Assembly (NCBI RefSeq): GCF_014196055.1
Contig: NZ_JACICY010000001.1
Location: 510,203-574,202 of the forward strand
Direction of reading: 5' to 3'
Source: Novosphingobium hassiacum
Lineage (GTDB): Bacteria; Pseudomonadota; Alphaproteobacteria; Sphingomonadales; Sphingomonadaceae
DNA length: 64,000 nucleotides
Below the pieces are notes generated by a model, which saw only the letters and a list, made by a program, of their open reading frames with translations, did not search any database and was not told the origin of the DNA. The position numbers and the translations under genes were made by a program. Of the stretch, positions 53,741-61,996 are shown piece by piece; the first letter of the stretch is position 1, and each line of letters starts with the position of its first letter.

Positions 53741-56182
53741 TTAGTCGCGCAGTGACAGTGTCACACCGATCGTGCGAGGGCGGAAGCTTCCGCCACGGAA
53801 CCAGCTTGCACCCGGGGTGTCGTGATAGAGTGCCAGCAAGGGTTGCTCATTGGTCACGTTGTTGATGAACACACTGAGATCGAGGTTCGACGACCCGACT
53901 TTGGTGAAACGTCCCCCAAAACGCAGGTCCAACTGCGACGTGGCAGGTGCGCGCGGCAGGTCTGGATCGACCAACGGCGAGTTCAGATCCAACGGCGTGT
54001 TGTTCTTGCTGGTGTAGGAGAAGTCGGCGCGGCCATAGAGCTCACCTTCACCGACTGGCTGCGTCCACTGGGCATTGAGCTGAACTGCCCAAGGCGCTGT
54101 GGGCAGAGGCTCGCCGGACCGGCGGACCACCGTATTGTTCGGTCCGGGAACGGCAGTGGTGTAGCGCGCATCGGTATGAGCAACCGAGGCACCGAGTTGC
54201 AATTGCTCAATTGGCCTTACTGCAACCGCAAGGTCAAACCCGTCAATCTTGGCATCGCCAAGGTTCAACGTGGTATAGAGCGTGCACACGGGCAGCGCGA
54301 ACAGCGTCTGCACGTTCTTCCAGTCGATGTGGAACGCCGATGCGTCGATGGCGAGCTTGCCGTCAAACAACCGGTTCTTGCTGCCAATCTCATAGCTCCA
54401 GATCGAATCCGGCTTCACGTTGTTTGACGTCAGCGGATCGATGCCGATTGCTGCCGCATCGTCGGCGCAGGTCGAACCCACTGGCGGGGATACACCCGGA
54501 CCACGCACGCCCTTTGCAGCGCTGGCATAAAACAGGTTGTTGCGGTCTGCCTGGAATGAAAGACCCAGACGCGGCGTAAAGTTGCGACTGGTCACGCGCA
54601 GATTTTCGGTCTGACCGTCCGTGGTGTAGAACGGACCTGCGGTGAAGTTTTCGTAGCGATACTTCGCGATCGTGTAGCGGCCGCCGAGTGTCACCTTCAG
54701 GCGGGGCACGATCTCATAGTCGGCCTGCGCATAGGCTGCGATCTGCTCGTCACGATGGATATTGCGCTGGAACAGGCTAAATTGGCCTTGATACAATTCC
54801 ACGCCGAACACGTCGGTAAGCGAATCAAATGGCGGTTCGCCAAGCGTTTCCTGACCGAGGTTGACCACGTCGAGCAAGCGCCGGTCTGTTCCTGCATACT
54901 GATCGCGCACATAGGACTTCTGGTAGAATGCTCCGACGATCCAATTGAACGGTTCGTTCGAATTGTCATTCTGCAGGCGCAACTCCTGCGTGAACGCAGT
55001 CTGCTTGGTCCGGCTGTTCGTGCCTGGCGTATAGTCGACGAAGCCCGGGGGGAACGCGCCCGACGTCAGGCCGCTCAGCGCGAGGCTGAGCGTGGTGTCA
55101 TCCGACGCCGTGTCGGTGGTGCGATAGAAATACGATGTGTCCGAAACCAGCGTTGCGCCACCCAGCTCCAGTTCCATCTTCAACGCAGGGAGATAGAAAT
55201 CATCCCGGTGATTTTCAGGAAGTACGTTGAGGCTGAGCCGCTGATCACCGGTATCCAGATTGGTTTCATCGACTTCAAAGCGCGAACCATCGCGGATCGT
55301 CTGATGCTGATAATAGAACGACGGGGTAAGCGTGAGGGTTTCGGAAGGCTTCAAACCAACCGCGATGCGTCCGGTGAAGGAGTCAGAGCTGTTGATGTCC
55401 TTCTGGGTAACTTTTTTGGTCACACGATCCAGTCGGTCGATATAGCCGCCATCGCGACGATACCATGCGCTCGCACGCACGCCGACCTTGTCGGTGACGA
55501 TTGGCGCACCGATGGCCAGCCCTGCTTCATAGCTTTCAGCGCCGTGTCGCGTGGTCGCAAGCTCGGTGCGGCCATAGAGCGAGAGGCTGTCATAGCTCGG
55601 CTTTGGCATGATGAAGCGCAGTGCGCCGCCAACCGAACCGCTGCCAAACAGCGTGCCCTGCGGCCCGCGCAGCACTTCGATACGATCGAGATCGAACACT
55701 TGCGGGTAGGGATTGCTCAACGACGGACTGACGCCGACGCGGGTCTGCACCGGCGTGTCATCGATGTAGATACCGGTCGTCGGGATGCCGGACGATGAAT
55801 CCACGCCGCGAATGGCAATCGTGGTTTGGCCGGTACCATAGAGCGTCGCGCTCTGTCCGAAGCTGATGCCTGGCGTGATCTGGGCGATGTCGCCGACCGA
55901 GCGCACACCTTGCACATCCAGTTCTTCCTGGCCCTTTGCCACGATGCTCGCCGGCACCCGGCTGAGCGATTGCGACTTGCGTTGTGCCGTGACGATGATC
56001 TCGCCGACGCCGAGGCCCTTAGACGCTTCCTCTGCAGCCTGCGGCTGATCGGCGGGCTGGTCCTGAGCGATTGCTGCGGGGGAAAAGGCCATCATCGAAA
56101 GTGCACAGCCACCAAGCAGCGTTTTCTTGAATGTGCTTGCAGCACCGAAGCGAGCAGCACGGCAGTGGATCGAATGTCTCAC
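53741..56182 (-). CDS. TonB-dependent receptor (gentisate region)
   Basis: An 813-residue outer-membrane transporter. It has a signal peptide (cleavage near AAIAQD), the TonB-box-like EIIVTAQRK, a plug with LDRIEVLRGPQGTLFGSGSVGG, and a barrel ending FRPRTIGVTLSLRD. I chose the GTG at 56182 because AAGGGAGAAATTAC precedes it and a signal peptide follows; the open frame upstream of it is not signal-like. It is divergent from regulator paralogue 3 across a 250-base region with a palindrome related to those before the aryl-CoA monooxygenase and gentisate genes, which points to uptake of an aromatic compound or derivative. That role is inferred. Confidence 0.9.
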   Translation of the reverse strand: MRHSIHCRAARFGAASTFKKTLLGGCALSMMAFSPAAIAQDQPADQPQAAEEASKGLGVGEIIVTAQRKSQSLSRVPASIVAKGQEELDVQGVRSVGDIAQITPGISFGQSATLYGTGQTTIAIRGVDSSSGIPTTGIYIDDTPVQTRVGVSPSLSNPYPQVFDLDRIEVLRGPQGTLFGSGSVGGALRFIMPKPSYDSLSLYGRTELATTRHGAESYEAGLAIGAPIVTDKVGVRASAWYRRDGGYIDRLDRVTKKVTQKDINSSDSFTGRIAVGLKPSETLTLTPSFYYQHQTIRDGSRFEVDETNLDTGDQRLSLNVLPENHRDDFYLPALKMELELGGATLVSDTSYFYRTTDTASDDTTLSLALSGLTSGAFPPGFVDYTPGTNSRTKQTAFTQELRLQNDNSNEPFNWIVGAFYQKSYVRDQYAGTDRRLLDVVNLGQETLGEPPFDSLTDVFGVELYQGQFSLFQRNIHRDEQIAAYAQADYEIVPRLKVTLGGRYTIAKYRYENFTAGPFYTTDGQTENLRVTSRNFTPRLGLSFQADRNNLFYASAAKGVRGPGVSPPVGSTCADDAAAIGIDPLTSNNVKPDSIWSYEIGSKNRLFDGKLAIDASAFHIDWKNVQTLFALPVCTLYTTLNLGDAKIDGFDLAVAVRPIEQLQLGASVAHTDARYTTAVPGPNNTVVRRSGEPLPTAPWAVQLNAQWTQPVGEGELYGRADFSYTSKNNTPLDLNSPLVDPDLPRAPATSQLDLRFGGRFTKVGSSNLDLSVFINNVTNEQPLLALYHDTPGASWFRGGSFRPRTIGVTLSLRD

Positions 56183-56323
56183 TGTAATTTCTCCCTTTTT
56201 GTGTCCGCAGCGGGTCGGGGTCAGCCTTAGGAAACGGCCCGGCATCATCGGTCGATCGCCCCTTGCAATCGGCCGGTTTGCCATGACCAAAGGTTTGAAG
56301 CCTCGACTCACGTCTGGACGTCG

Positions 56324-56347
56324 ATTTATTTTAAACCTAAAGTAAAT
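56324..56347. promoter_or_regulatory. Palindrome of TTTA-xxCC-TAAA type (TBDR/regulator region)
   Basis: Arms ATTTATTTTA and TAAAGTAAAT (9 of 10 complementary) flank AACC. The same arm-centre-arm pattern occurs at 57686-57719 and, less perfectly, near 63156-63180. It lies between the divergent TBDR and regulator genes. A MarR-type dimer site is the likely explanation. Confidence 0.6.
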
Positions 56348-56432
56348 GCAAACTGTAAGTTGCAAGGGGTCTCCCCTAAGGTGGGCAGACCAGACGTGCC
56401 TGAGCTCGCAGGTAGAGTGGGGAGAATAAAGG

Positions 56433-57656
56433 TTGGACAGCCCGATCGGCGCCAAAGACGTGCCTGGATCGCCCGAAATGGAACGCGAGATCGCACGGTT
56501 TCGCGCGTCACTTTCGGCCAGCCGGTCGGCAGCGCAGCTCAAGTTGTTCGACTATCTTGCTGAACGCTCGGCCGATGCGCGCGCGCCGAAGGAAATCGAG
56601 ATCGCCCATGCCGTCTTCGGCAATGAAACCGGCCTGCAGGAAAGTCCCAACGATTCCGGCGTGCGGGTCTATGTTCACCGCCTGCGCAAGCGGGTCGACG
56701 AGTTCTATGGAGGCTCAGTCGGCGCACGCTTGGTCATTCCCAAAGGCGAATACCGTCTGGTTCTGCAGATGCCGGAAGCAGAAGGCGTTGCCAGCAGCCC
56801 ATTCACCGAATTCGTGCGCAAGGCGGTCCGGCCCGCAGGCTGGCACTGGTTCCTGCTTGCCGGCATCATTTGCCTGATTGTTGCAGGTGCCATGCTGATG
56901 CCACAACCTGACGCAGCCGAGGGCAACGCGCGCAAGCTCGCATCAACGCAGTTCTGGGGCGGCCTTGACGATTCGCAGCCCATCACCCTTGTGACCGGGG
57001 ATTCCTTCATCCTTGCCGAAACCCGCGATCAGAGCAGCGTCAGTCGCCTGATCCGCGATCCAGCGATCCAGTCCCGCGATCAACTCGGGCAACACCTCAA
57101 GACACATCCCGAAGCGTTCTACCGGCTTTACGATCTCGACCTGCATTTCGCACCGGTCAGCACAGTCATGGCCGCGTGGGATCTGCAGGCCACCCTCCCC
57201 CTCACCCGCGCCGGCAAGATACGCAGGTCACAGCTGCTGCCCGTGTCCAGCGCAACCGAATCGGCGCTGCGCTCCCGAACGGTAGTCTATGTAGGCCGCC
57301 TCGCCGATCTCGGCATTCTCTCCCCCAGCCTCGCTGCTGCCTCACGCTTCCGGCTTGAAGGCGAAGCTACGGTTCGCGATCAATCGACACAAAAGCTTGC
57401 GAAGGCGACCGACGGTGCGGATCTGGGTATGATTGCCAGTCTGCGCACGTCTGACGGGAGGCGGTTGATCTTCATCACGGGCATCGGCGATCTGGCGATG
57501 CAAGACATGGTGCGGCTCGTCTCCAACGCCGCCGCACTCGACGATCTTGAGCGTGGTCCGGCCCGCCACCGGTACTACGAGGCGCTGTTTGAAGTGACCT
57601 CGGTTGATCCGATCCATGCTGAGCGACGGCTTATCGCCGTGCATCCATTGCGATAA
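56433..57656 (+). CDS. Membrane-anchored winged-helix regulator (paralogue 3)
   Basis: A 407-residue relative of the proteins at 10424 and 11758. The cytoplasmic winged-helix-like region is about 15-115 (LFDYLAERSADARAPKEIEI, VRVYVHRLRKRVDEFY, VIPKGEYRLVLQM), the membrane segment about 137-156, and the periplasmic domain occupies the rest, with FWGGLDDSQPITLVTGD and DLGMIASLRTSDGRRLIF, the latter a variant of the DYGYIASFPG block. The TTG at 56433 follows GGGGAGA. It is divergent from a TBDR and upstream of the aryl-CoA monooxygenase, so control of uptake or degradation of an aromatic compound is the natural guess. Ligand unknown. Confidence 0.75.
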   Translation: MDSPIGAKDVPGSPEMEREIARFRASLSASRSAAQLKLFDYLAERSADARAPKEIEIAHAVFGNETGLQESPNDSGVRVYVHRLRKRVDEFYGGSVGARLVIPKGEYRLVLQMPEAEGVASSPFTEFVRKAVRPAGWHWFLLAGIICLIVAGAMLMPQPDAAEGNARKLASTQFWGGLDDSQPITLVTGDSFILAETRDQSSVSRLIRDPAIQSRDQLGQHLKTHPEAFYRLYDLDLHFAPVSTVMAAWDLQATLPLTRAGKIRRSQLLPVSSATESALRSRTVVYVGRLADLGILSPSLAAASRFRLEGEATVRDQSTQKLAKATDGADLGMIASLRTSDGRRLIFITGIGDLAMQDMVRLVSNAAALDDLERGPARHRYYEALFEVTSVDPIHAERRLIAVHPLR

Positions 57657-57685
57657 CGAGCACGCACATCACCACTTGGCCGCGC

Positions 57686-57719
57686 CCTTATTTTGCTTTA
57701 AGCCTAAAGCAAAATAAGG
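57686..57719 (+). promoter_or_regulatory. 34-base palindrome overlapping the monooxygenase ribosome-binding site
   Basis: Arms of 15 bases (57686-57700 and 57705-57719) are perfectly complementary around the centre AGCC. The right arm contains the AAGG of the ribosome-binding site before ATG 57727. Bound as DNA it could be a MarR operator; folded as RNA it would hide the ribosome-binding site. It could also serve as a terminator for the preceding regulator, since the region is only 70 bases long. Confidence 0.7.
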
Positions 57720-57726
57720 AGCGAAC

Positions 57727-60024
57727 ATGCGTATTGCCTGCCTGGGCGGCGGACCTGCCGGACTGTATTTTGCGATTTCGACGAAGTTGCGCGATCCGCA
57801 GCACGAAATCCACGTGTTCGAACGCCACAAGCGCGGCGAGACGTTTGGTTGGGGCGTGGTCTTTTCCGACCAGACCATGGGCAATCTGGTGGCCAACGAT
57901 CCGGTGAGCGCTGCGGCGATGACCGAGAGCTTTGCACATTGGGATGACATCGAGGTCAGTGTATCCGGTCAATCCGTCAGCTCAGGCGGGCATGGCTTTA
58001 TCGGAATCGGACGCCGCAACCTGCTGCGCATCCTGACCGAGCGCGCGGAGCAACTCGGTGTGGTGGTCCACTTCGAAAGCGAATTCGACGGCGATGTCTC
58101 GGACTTTGGCGATTATGACCTTATCGTGGCGTCGGATGGCATCAACAGTCAGGTGCGCACCAAATACGCCGACAAGTTCGACGTAGACATCGATGTACGG
58201 CGCAACCGCTTCTGCTGGCTCGGCACGACGCGCATGTTCGACGCGTTTGCGTTCCTGTTCGAAAAGACCGAGGCAGGCTGGATCTGGGCCCATGCCTACC
58301 GCTTCGATGACACGCATTCGACCTTCATCGTGGAATGCTCACCTGAAACGTGGACGGGCCTTGGCCTTGACCAGATGGAGCCCGAAGAATCCATCGCGCT
58401 GTGCGAACGCATCTTTGCGCGGCATCTCGATGGGCATGCGCTGCTGACCAATGCAGCGCATTTGCGCGGGTCGGCCGCATGGATCAACTTCCGCCGCATC
58501 CTGTGTGAGCGTTGGTCGTTCGACAATGTGGTGCTGCTGGGCGACGCTGCCCATACGGCGCATTTCTCGATTGGATCGGGCACCAAGCTGGCGCTGGAAG
58601 ATGCGATCAAGCTTGCCGACGTGATCAGCCGCCCCGGTGCGCTGGACCGTGCCACAATGGCCCGCGCACTTGAGGAGTACCAGGAGGAGCGGCATGTCGA
58701 AGTGCTGAAGATCCAGAACAGTGCGCGCAATTCGACCGAATGGTTCGAAGCGCTGGATCGCTATATCGGGTTCGATCCGTTGCAGTTCACCTATTCGCTG
58801 ATGACACGCAGCCAGCGTGTGAGCCACGAAAACCTGCGACTGCGTGACCCTGCGTGGCTGGATGGTGTCGAGCGCTGGTTTTCCGAGCGGAGCGAGGCAA
58901 ACAACACGTGCCAGCCAATGTTCGCGCCCTTCTCGCTGCGCGGCATGACCCTGGCCAATCGGGTGGTTGTGCCGCCAATGCTGACCTACAACGCGGCAGC
59001 GGACGGCTCTGCGAGCCCGTTTCACAGCGTCCACTATGGTGCGCGGGCGCTCGGCGGCGCAGGCCTGATCATGACCGAAACGCTGGCCGTCTCGGCTGAG
59101 GGCAGAGCAACGCCTGCGTGCCCCGGCCTGTATGATGACCAGCAAATCGCCGCTTGGCAGGACATCAACGCCTTTGCCCACAACCACAGTAAGGCGCGCA
59201 CTTGTGCGCAGATTGGCCACGCCGGTCCCCGCGCTTCGTGCGAGGTGCCCTTCGATGTGCCGACCGACACGCCGCTGGCCGATTCCTGGCCGGTCATAGC
59301 CGCGTCTGCGATTCCCTGGAAGGTTGGCGGCCTGATGCCGCATGCGGTCGAAGTTTCGGAAATGCCCGGGATCATCGAAGACTTCGTAGCCGCCACGCGC
59401 CGCGCCCAAGCGGCCGGGTTCGACATGATCGAAATCCACGCAGGACACGGATCGTTGCTGTCCAGCTTCATCACCCCGGTGCTGAACCATCGGACCGATG
59501 AATATGGCGGCTCTCTGGAAAATCGTCTCCGCCTGCCGCTCGCTGTTACGGCAGCCGTGCGTGCCGCATGGCCTGCCGACAAGCCACTCGCTGTGCGCAT
59601 TTCCGCCAACGACTGGGTCGGCGATCAGGGCGTGACGCCGCAGGAAGCGGTCGAGATTGCGCGGTACTTCAAGGATGCCGGCGTCGATCTGATCGACGTG
59701 TCCTCCGGGGAAACGGCTTCTGTCGCAAGCCCCGTTTATGGGCGCATGTTCCAGACCCCGTTGGCCGATCGCATCCGCAACGCTGCGCTCATTCCGGTCA
59801 TCGCCGTCGGCAATATCGTCGATTCTGATCAGGTGAACAGCATCGTGACGGCAGGTCGGGCCGATCTTGTCGCGCTGGGCCGCCCGCATCTGGCAGATCC
59901 CGTGTGGACATTGCGCGCGGCTGCTGCCTGCGACGACCAGGGGCAGTTCGTGCCAGCGCCCTATGTTCTGGGCCAACAGCAAGCGATCAGGTTGTCGAAG
60001 CAGGCGCAATCAGGCAAAGCCTGA
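57727..60024 (+). CDS. Salicylyl-/anthraniloyl-CoA monooxygenase-reductase fusion
   Basis: A 765-residue fusion. The N-terminal half is an FAD aromatic hydroxylase: GGGPAGLYFA at residues 7-16, and the FAD-ribityl motif LLGDAAHTAHF near 277. The C-terminal half, from about residue 400, is an Old Yellow Enzyme barrel (CQPMFAPFSLRGMTLANRVV, EIHAGHGSLLSSF and NHRTDEYGGSLENR). This fused plan and length match bifunctional 2-aminobenzoyl-CoA monooxygenase/reductase and proteins annotated salicylyl-CoA 5-hydroxylase. The adjacent gentisate genes favour salicylyl-CoA to gentisyl-CoA; the OYE half's role is less clear. The gene starts 7 bases after a perfect palindrome and leads an operon with a MarR gene and a thioesterase. 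Confidence 0.9.
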   Translation: MRIACLGGGPAGLYFAISTKLRDPQHEIHVFERHKRGETFGWGVVFSDQTMGNLVANDPVSAAAMTESFAHWDDIEVSVSGQSVSSGGHGFIGIGRRNLLRILTERAEQLGVVVHFESEFDGDVSDFGDYDLIVASDGINSQVRTKYADKFDVDIDVRRNRFCWLGTTRMFDAFAFLFEKTEAGWIWAHAYRFDDTHSTFIVECSPETWTGLGLDQMEPEESIALCERIFARHLDGHALLTNAAHLRGSAAWINFRRILCERWSFDNVVLLGDAAHTAHFSIGSGTKLALEDAIKLADVISRPGALDRATMARALEEYQEERHVEVLKIQNSARNSTEWFEALDRYIGFDPLQFTYSLMTRSQRVSHENLRLRDPAWLDGVERWFSERSEANNTCQPMFAPFSLRGMTLANRVVVPPMLTYNAAADGSASPFHSVHYGARALGGAGLIMTETLAVSAEGRATPACPGLYDDQQIAAWQDINAFAHNHSKARTCAQIGHAGPRASCEVPFDVPTDTPLADSWPVIAASAIPWKVGGLMPHAVEVSEMPGIIEDFVAATRRAQAAGFDMIEIHAGHGSLLSSFITPVLNHRTDEYGGSLENRLRLPLAVTAAVRAAWPADKPLAVRISANDWVGDQGVTPQEAVEIARYFKDAGVDLIDVSSGETASVASPVYGRMFQTPLADRIRNAALIPVIAVGNIVDSDQVNSIVTAGRADLVALGRPHLADPVWTLRAAAACDDQGQFVPAPYVLGQQQAIRLSKQAQSGKA

Positions 60025-60053
60025 GCCGAAAAGACAACAGGACTGGAGCCGGA

Positions 60054-60536
60054 ATGAGCGAAGTGGCGGTTGTGGATGCACGCGACGAACCCGCAGGCGC
60101 GGGCACACCCGAACTGCGTCTTTGGGTGCGCTTGCTGCGCTGCGCCAAAATTGGCGAAAAGCAGTTACGTCGCAATTTCGAAGACCAGTTTGACACCACC
60201 TTGCCTCGCTTTGACGTAATGGCCGCTCTCCACCGCGAGCCCGATGGCCTTAGCATGGGTCGCCTTTCGCGGGCCTTGCTGGTGTCCAACGGGAACGTCA
60301 CGGCAATCGTGCGGCAGCTTCAGGCACAAGGGCTGGTCGTGTCGCGGCCCGACCCTCAGGACGGTCGTTCGGCAATCGTTTCCCTGACGCCTGAAGGCGA
60401 AACGCAATTCAAGGCGCTTGCCGAAGCCCACCACCGCTGGATTGCGAAAGTGTTTCGCGATGTGCCTGCCGCACAGATCGACCAGCTGGTGCAGGGTCTC
60501 GGCGAGCTGCGAAAGATCTTAGGGGACGATAGTTGA
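60054..60536 (+). CDS. MarR-family transcriptional regulator
   Basis: A 160-residue winged-helix repressor: the recognition region LSMGRLSRALLVSNGNVTAIV at about 65-85, the wing GLVVSRPDPQDGRSAIVSLT at about 92-112, and dimerising helices at both ends. MarR relatives in aromatic catabolism often respond to CoA thioesters. The ATG at 60054 follows GGAGCCGG. It is the second gene of the monooxygenase operon, so autoregulation through the palindrome at 57686 is plausible, and related palindromes near 56.33 and 63.17 kb would extend its control. The ligand is inferred, not visible. Confidence 0.9.
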   Translation: MSEVAVVDARDEPAGAGTPELRLWVRLLRCAKIGEKQLRRNFEDQFDTTLPRFDVMAALHREPDGLSMGRLSRALLVSNGNVTAIVRQLQAQGLVVSRPDPQDGRSAIVSLTPEGETQFKALAEAHHRWIAKVFRDVPAAQIDQLVQGLGELRKILGDDS

Positions 60537-60955
60537 GTATTGCCTTTGAAACATCGGCACAGGTGCGGTTCGCGCATATCGATGCAGCAGGAATCGTGTT
60601 TTACCCGCGCTATCTGGAAATGCTGAACGGCGCGGTTGAAGACTGGTGCGAAAGAGCGCTGGGCGTGAGCTTTCGCGAAATGCACCATGACCGGAAAATC
60701 GGAGTTCCTACTGTCAAACTGCAGGTGGATTTTACCGCGCCAAGCCACCTTGGCGACCATCTTTCGATTGCACTCACGCCCAAGAAGCTGGGCCGCAGCA
60801 GCTGCAATCTTGATATATGCTTCGCTTGTGAGGGTGAAGTGAGGTTAAAAGCAGAGGTCGTGCTGGTTTGCATGGATCTGGAGAGCCAGCGATCGACTGC
60901 TTGGCCTGACGATATGCGCCTGCGCATCAGCGAAGCTTCGACGCTGGCAGCTTGA
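60533..60955 (+). CDS. Acyl-CoA thioesterase (hotdog fold)
   Basis: A 140-residue hotdog-fold thioesterase similar to 4-hydroxybenzoyl-CoA thioesterases, with VRFAHIDAAGIVFYPRYLEM near residues 11-30 including the active-site Asp-containing HIDAAG segment. The TTG start at 60533 overlaps the MarR stop, indicating translational coupling. In this operon it would release free gentisate from gentisyl-CoA produced by the monooxygenase, feeding the dioxygenase. Another aryl-CoA is possible. The neighbour on the right is convergent with a 109-base gap. Confidence 0.88.
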   Translation: MSIAFETSAQVRFAHIDAAGIVFYPRYLEMLNGAVEDWCERALGVSFREMHHDRKIGVPTVKLQVDFTAPSHLGDHLSIALTPKKLGRSSCNLDICFACEGEVRLKAEVVLVCMDLESQRSTAWPDDMRLRISEASTLAA

Positions 60956-61064
60956 TCAGTTGCCGGCGCGCGCGCAATGTAGCGCGTCTCGGACTCCAGA
61001 AACGCTAAGGCCGCGCCGTTGGGGACGGCGCGGCCAGCGGACAACCAGATCTATGAGAGGGCGA

Positions 61065-61976
61065 TCAGGCTGCCACAACAGGATGGCGCAATGTGCCAAT
61101 GCCTGCGACCGTGGCGACGATGACATCACCCGGCCAGACCCATTCCTGCGGATCACGACCAGCGCCCACGCCGGCGGGCGTACCGGTGGCAATGATGTCA
61201 CCCGGCTCGAGCGTAATGCCCTTGCTGATGTCGGCCACCAGTTCATCGACCTTGAACAGCATGAAAGCCGTGTTGCTGCGCTGCTTTTCCGTTCCGTTGA
61301 CGGTGAGCCACAGGTCCAGCGTTTGCGGATCGGGGATCTCGTCAGCCGTGACCACCACCGGGCCCATCGGGCAATAGGTGTCTTGGCCCTTCGAATAGAT
61401 CCACTGCCCTGCACGGCGGCAATCGCGCGCGCTCATATCGATGCAGACCGTATAGCCGAAAACGTAATTGAGCGCCTCTTCACGCGAAACCCGTTTGGCG
61501 CGCGTGCCGATGATCGCGGCCAGTTCGACTTCCCAATCGAGCTGCTGTGTGATTTCGGCATCGTGGACGATGGCGTCGTCCGGGCCGATCACGCTGGTCG
61601 GCGGCTTTGAGAAGATCACCGGCTGGCGCGGCAGTTCTGCCGAGGTGTCTAGCGACTTGGCGCTTTCCGCGACGTGTTCGGTGTAGTTCAGGCCGATGCC
61701 AAAGATGTTCTTGCGCGGGCGCGGGATGGGCGCGAGCAGCTTTACATTGGCAAGCGGGACGGCGCTGCCAAGTGGAAAGGAACCGTCAGCTTGATCCAGC
61801 ATGGCACTGGTCTGTGTCACAGCCTGCGGGCCAAGATCGATGAACTCCAGCATGGTTGACGGCAGGACCACGCCCGCGGCGGCTCCAAAGCGGGCGAGAT
61901 CGACGACAAGGCCGTCCACCAGCGCACCAAGCCTTGCTTCGGCCTCTACCGAGGCGCGATAGGTAACAAGCTTCAT
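61065..61976 (-). CDS. Fumarylacetoacetate hydrolase-family enzyme
   Basis: A 303-residue FAH-family hydrolase. Recognisable parts are the N-terminal KLVTYR, IGLNYTEHV near residue 97, the metal-binding DWEVELAAIIG (two Glu), and GTPAGVGAGRDP in the C-terminal half. It follows gentisate 1,2-dioxygenase by 20 bases on the same strand, so it most likely cleaves the ring-fission product, either maleylpyruvate directly or fumarylpyruvate. No maleylpyruvate isomerase is present in the window, which leaves the direct-hydrolysis route open, unless the isomerase is elsewhere. Confidence 0.88.
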   Translation of the reverse strand: MKLVTYRASVEAEARLGALVDGLVVDLARFGAAAGVVLPSTMLEFIDLGPQAVTQTSAMLDQADGSFPLGSAVPLANVKLLAPIPRPRKNIFGIGLNYTEHVAESAKSLDTSAELPRQPVIFSKPPTSVIGPDDAIVHDAEITQQLDWEVELAAIIGTRAKRVSREEALNYVFGYTVCIDMSARDCRRAGQWIYSKGQDTYCPMGPVVVTADEIPDPQTLDLWLTVNGTEKQRSNTAFMLFKVDELVADISKGITLEPGDIIATGTPAGVGAGRDPQEWVWPGDVIVATVAGIGTLRHPVVAA

Positions 61977-61996
61977 TGCAATTCCTTTTTCAGCAA

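Noticed and set aside
52397..53755. 452-codon open frame opposite the PQQ sugar-dehydrogenase-like gene
   Set aside because: It is antisense to a gene with clear family motifs, and its own product has no domain.
58339..60009. 556-codon open frame opposite the aryl-CoA monooxygenase
   Set aside because: It is a shadow of a well-supported gene, with no motifs and no ribosome-binding site.
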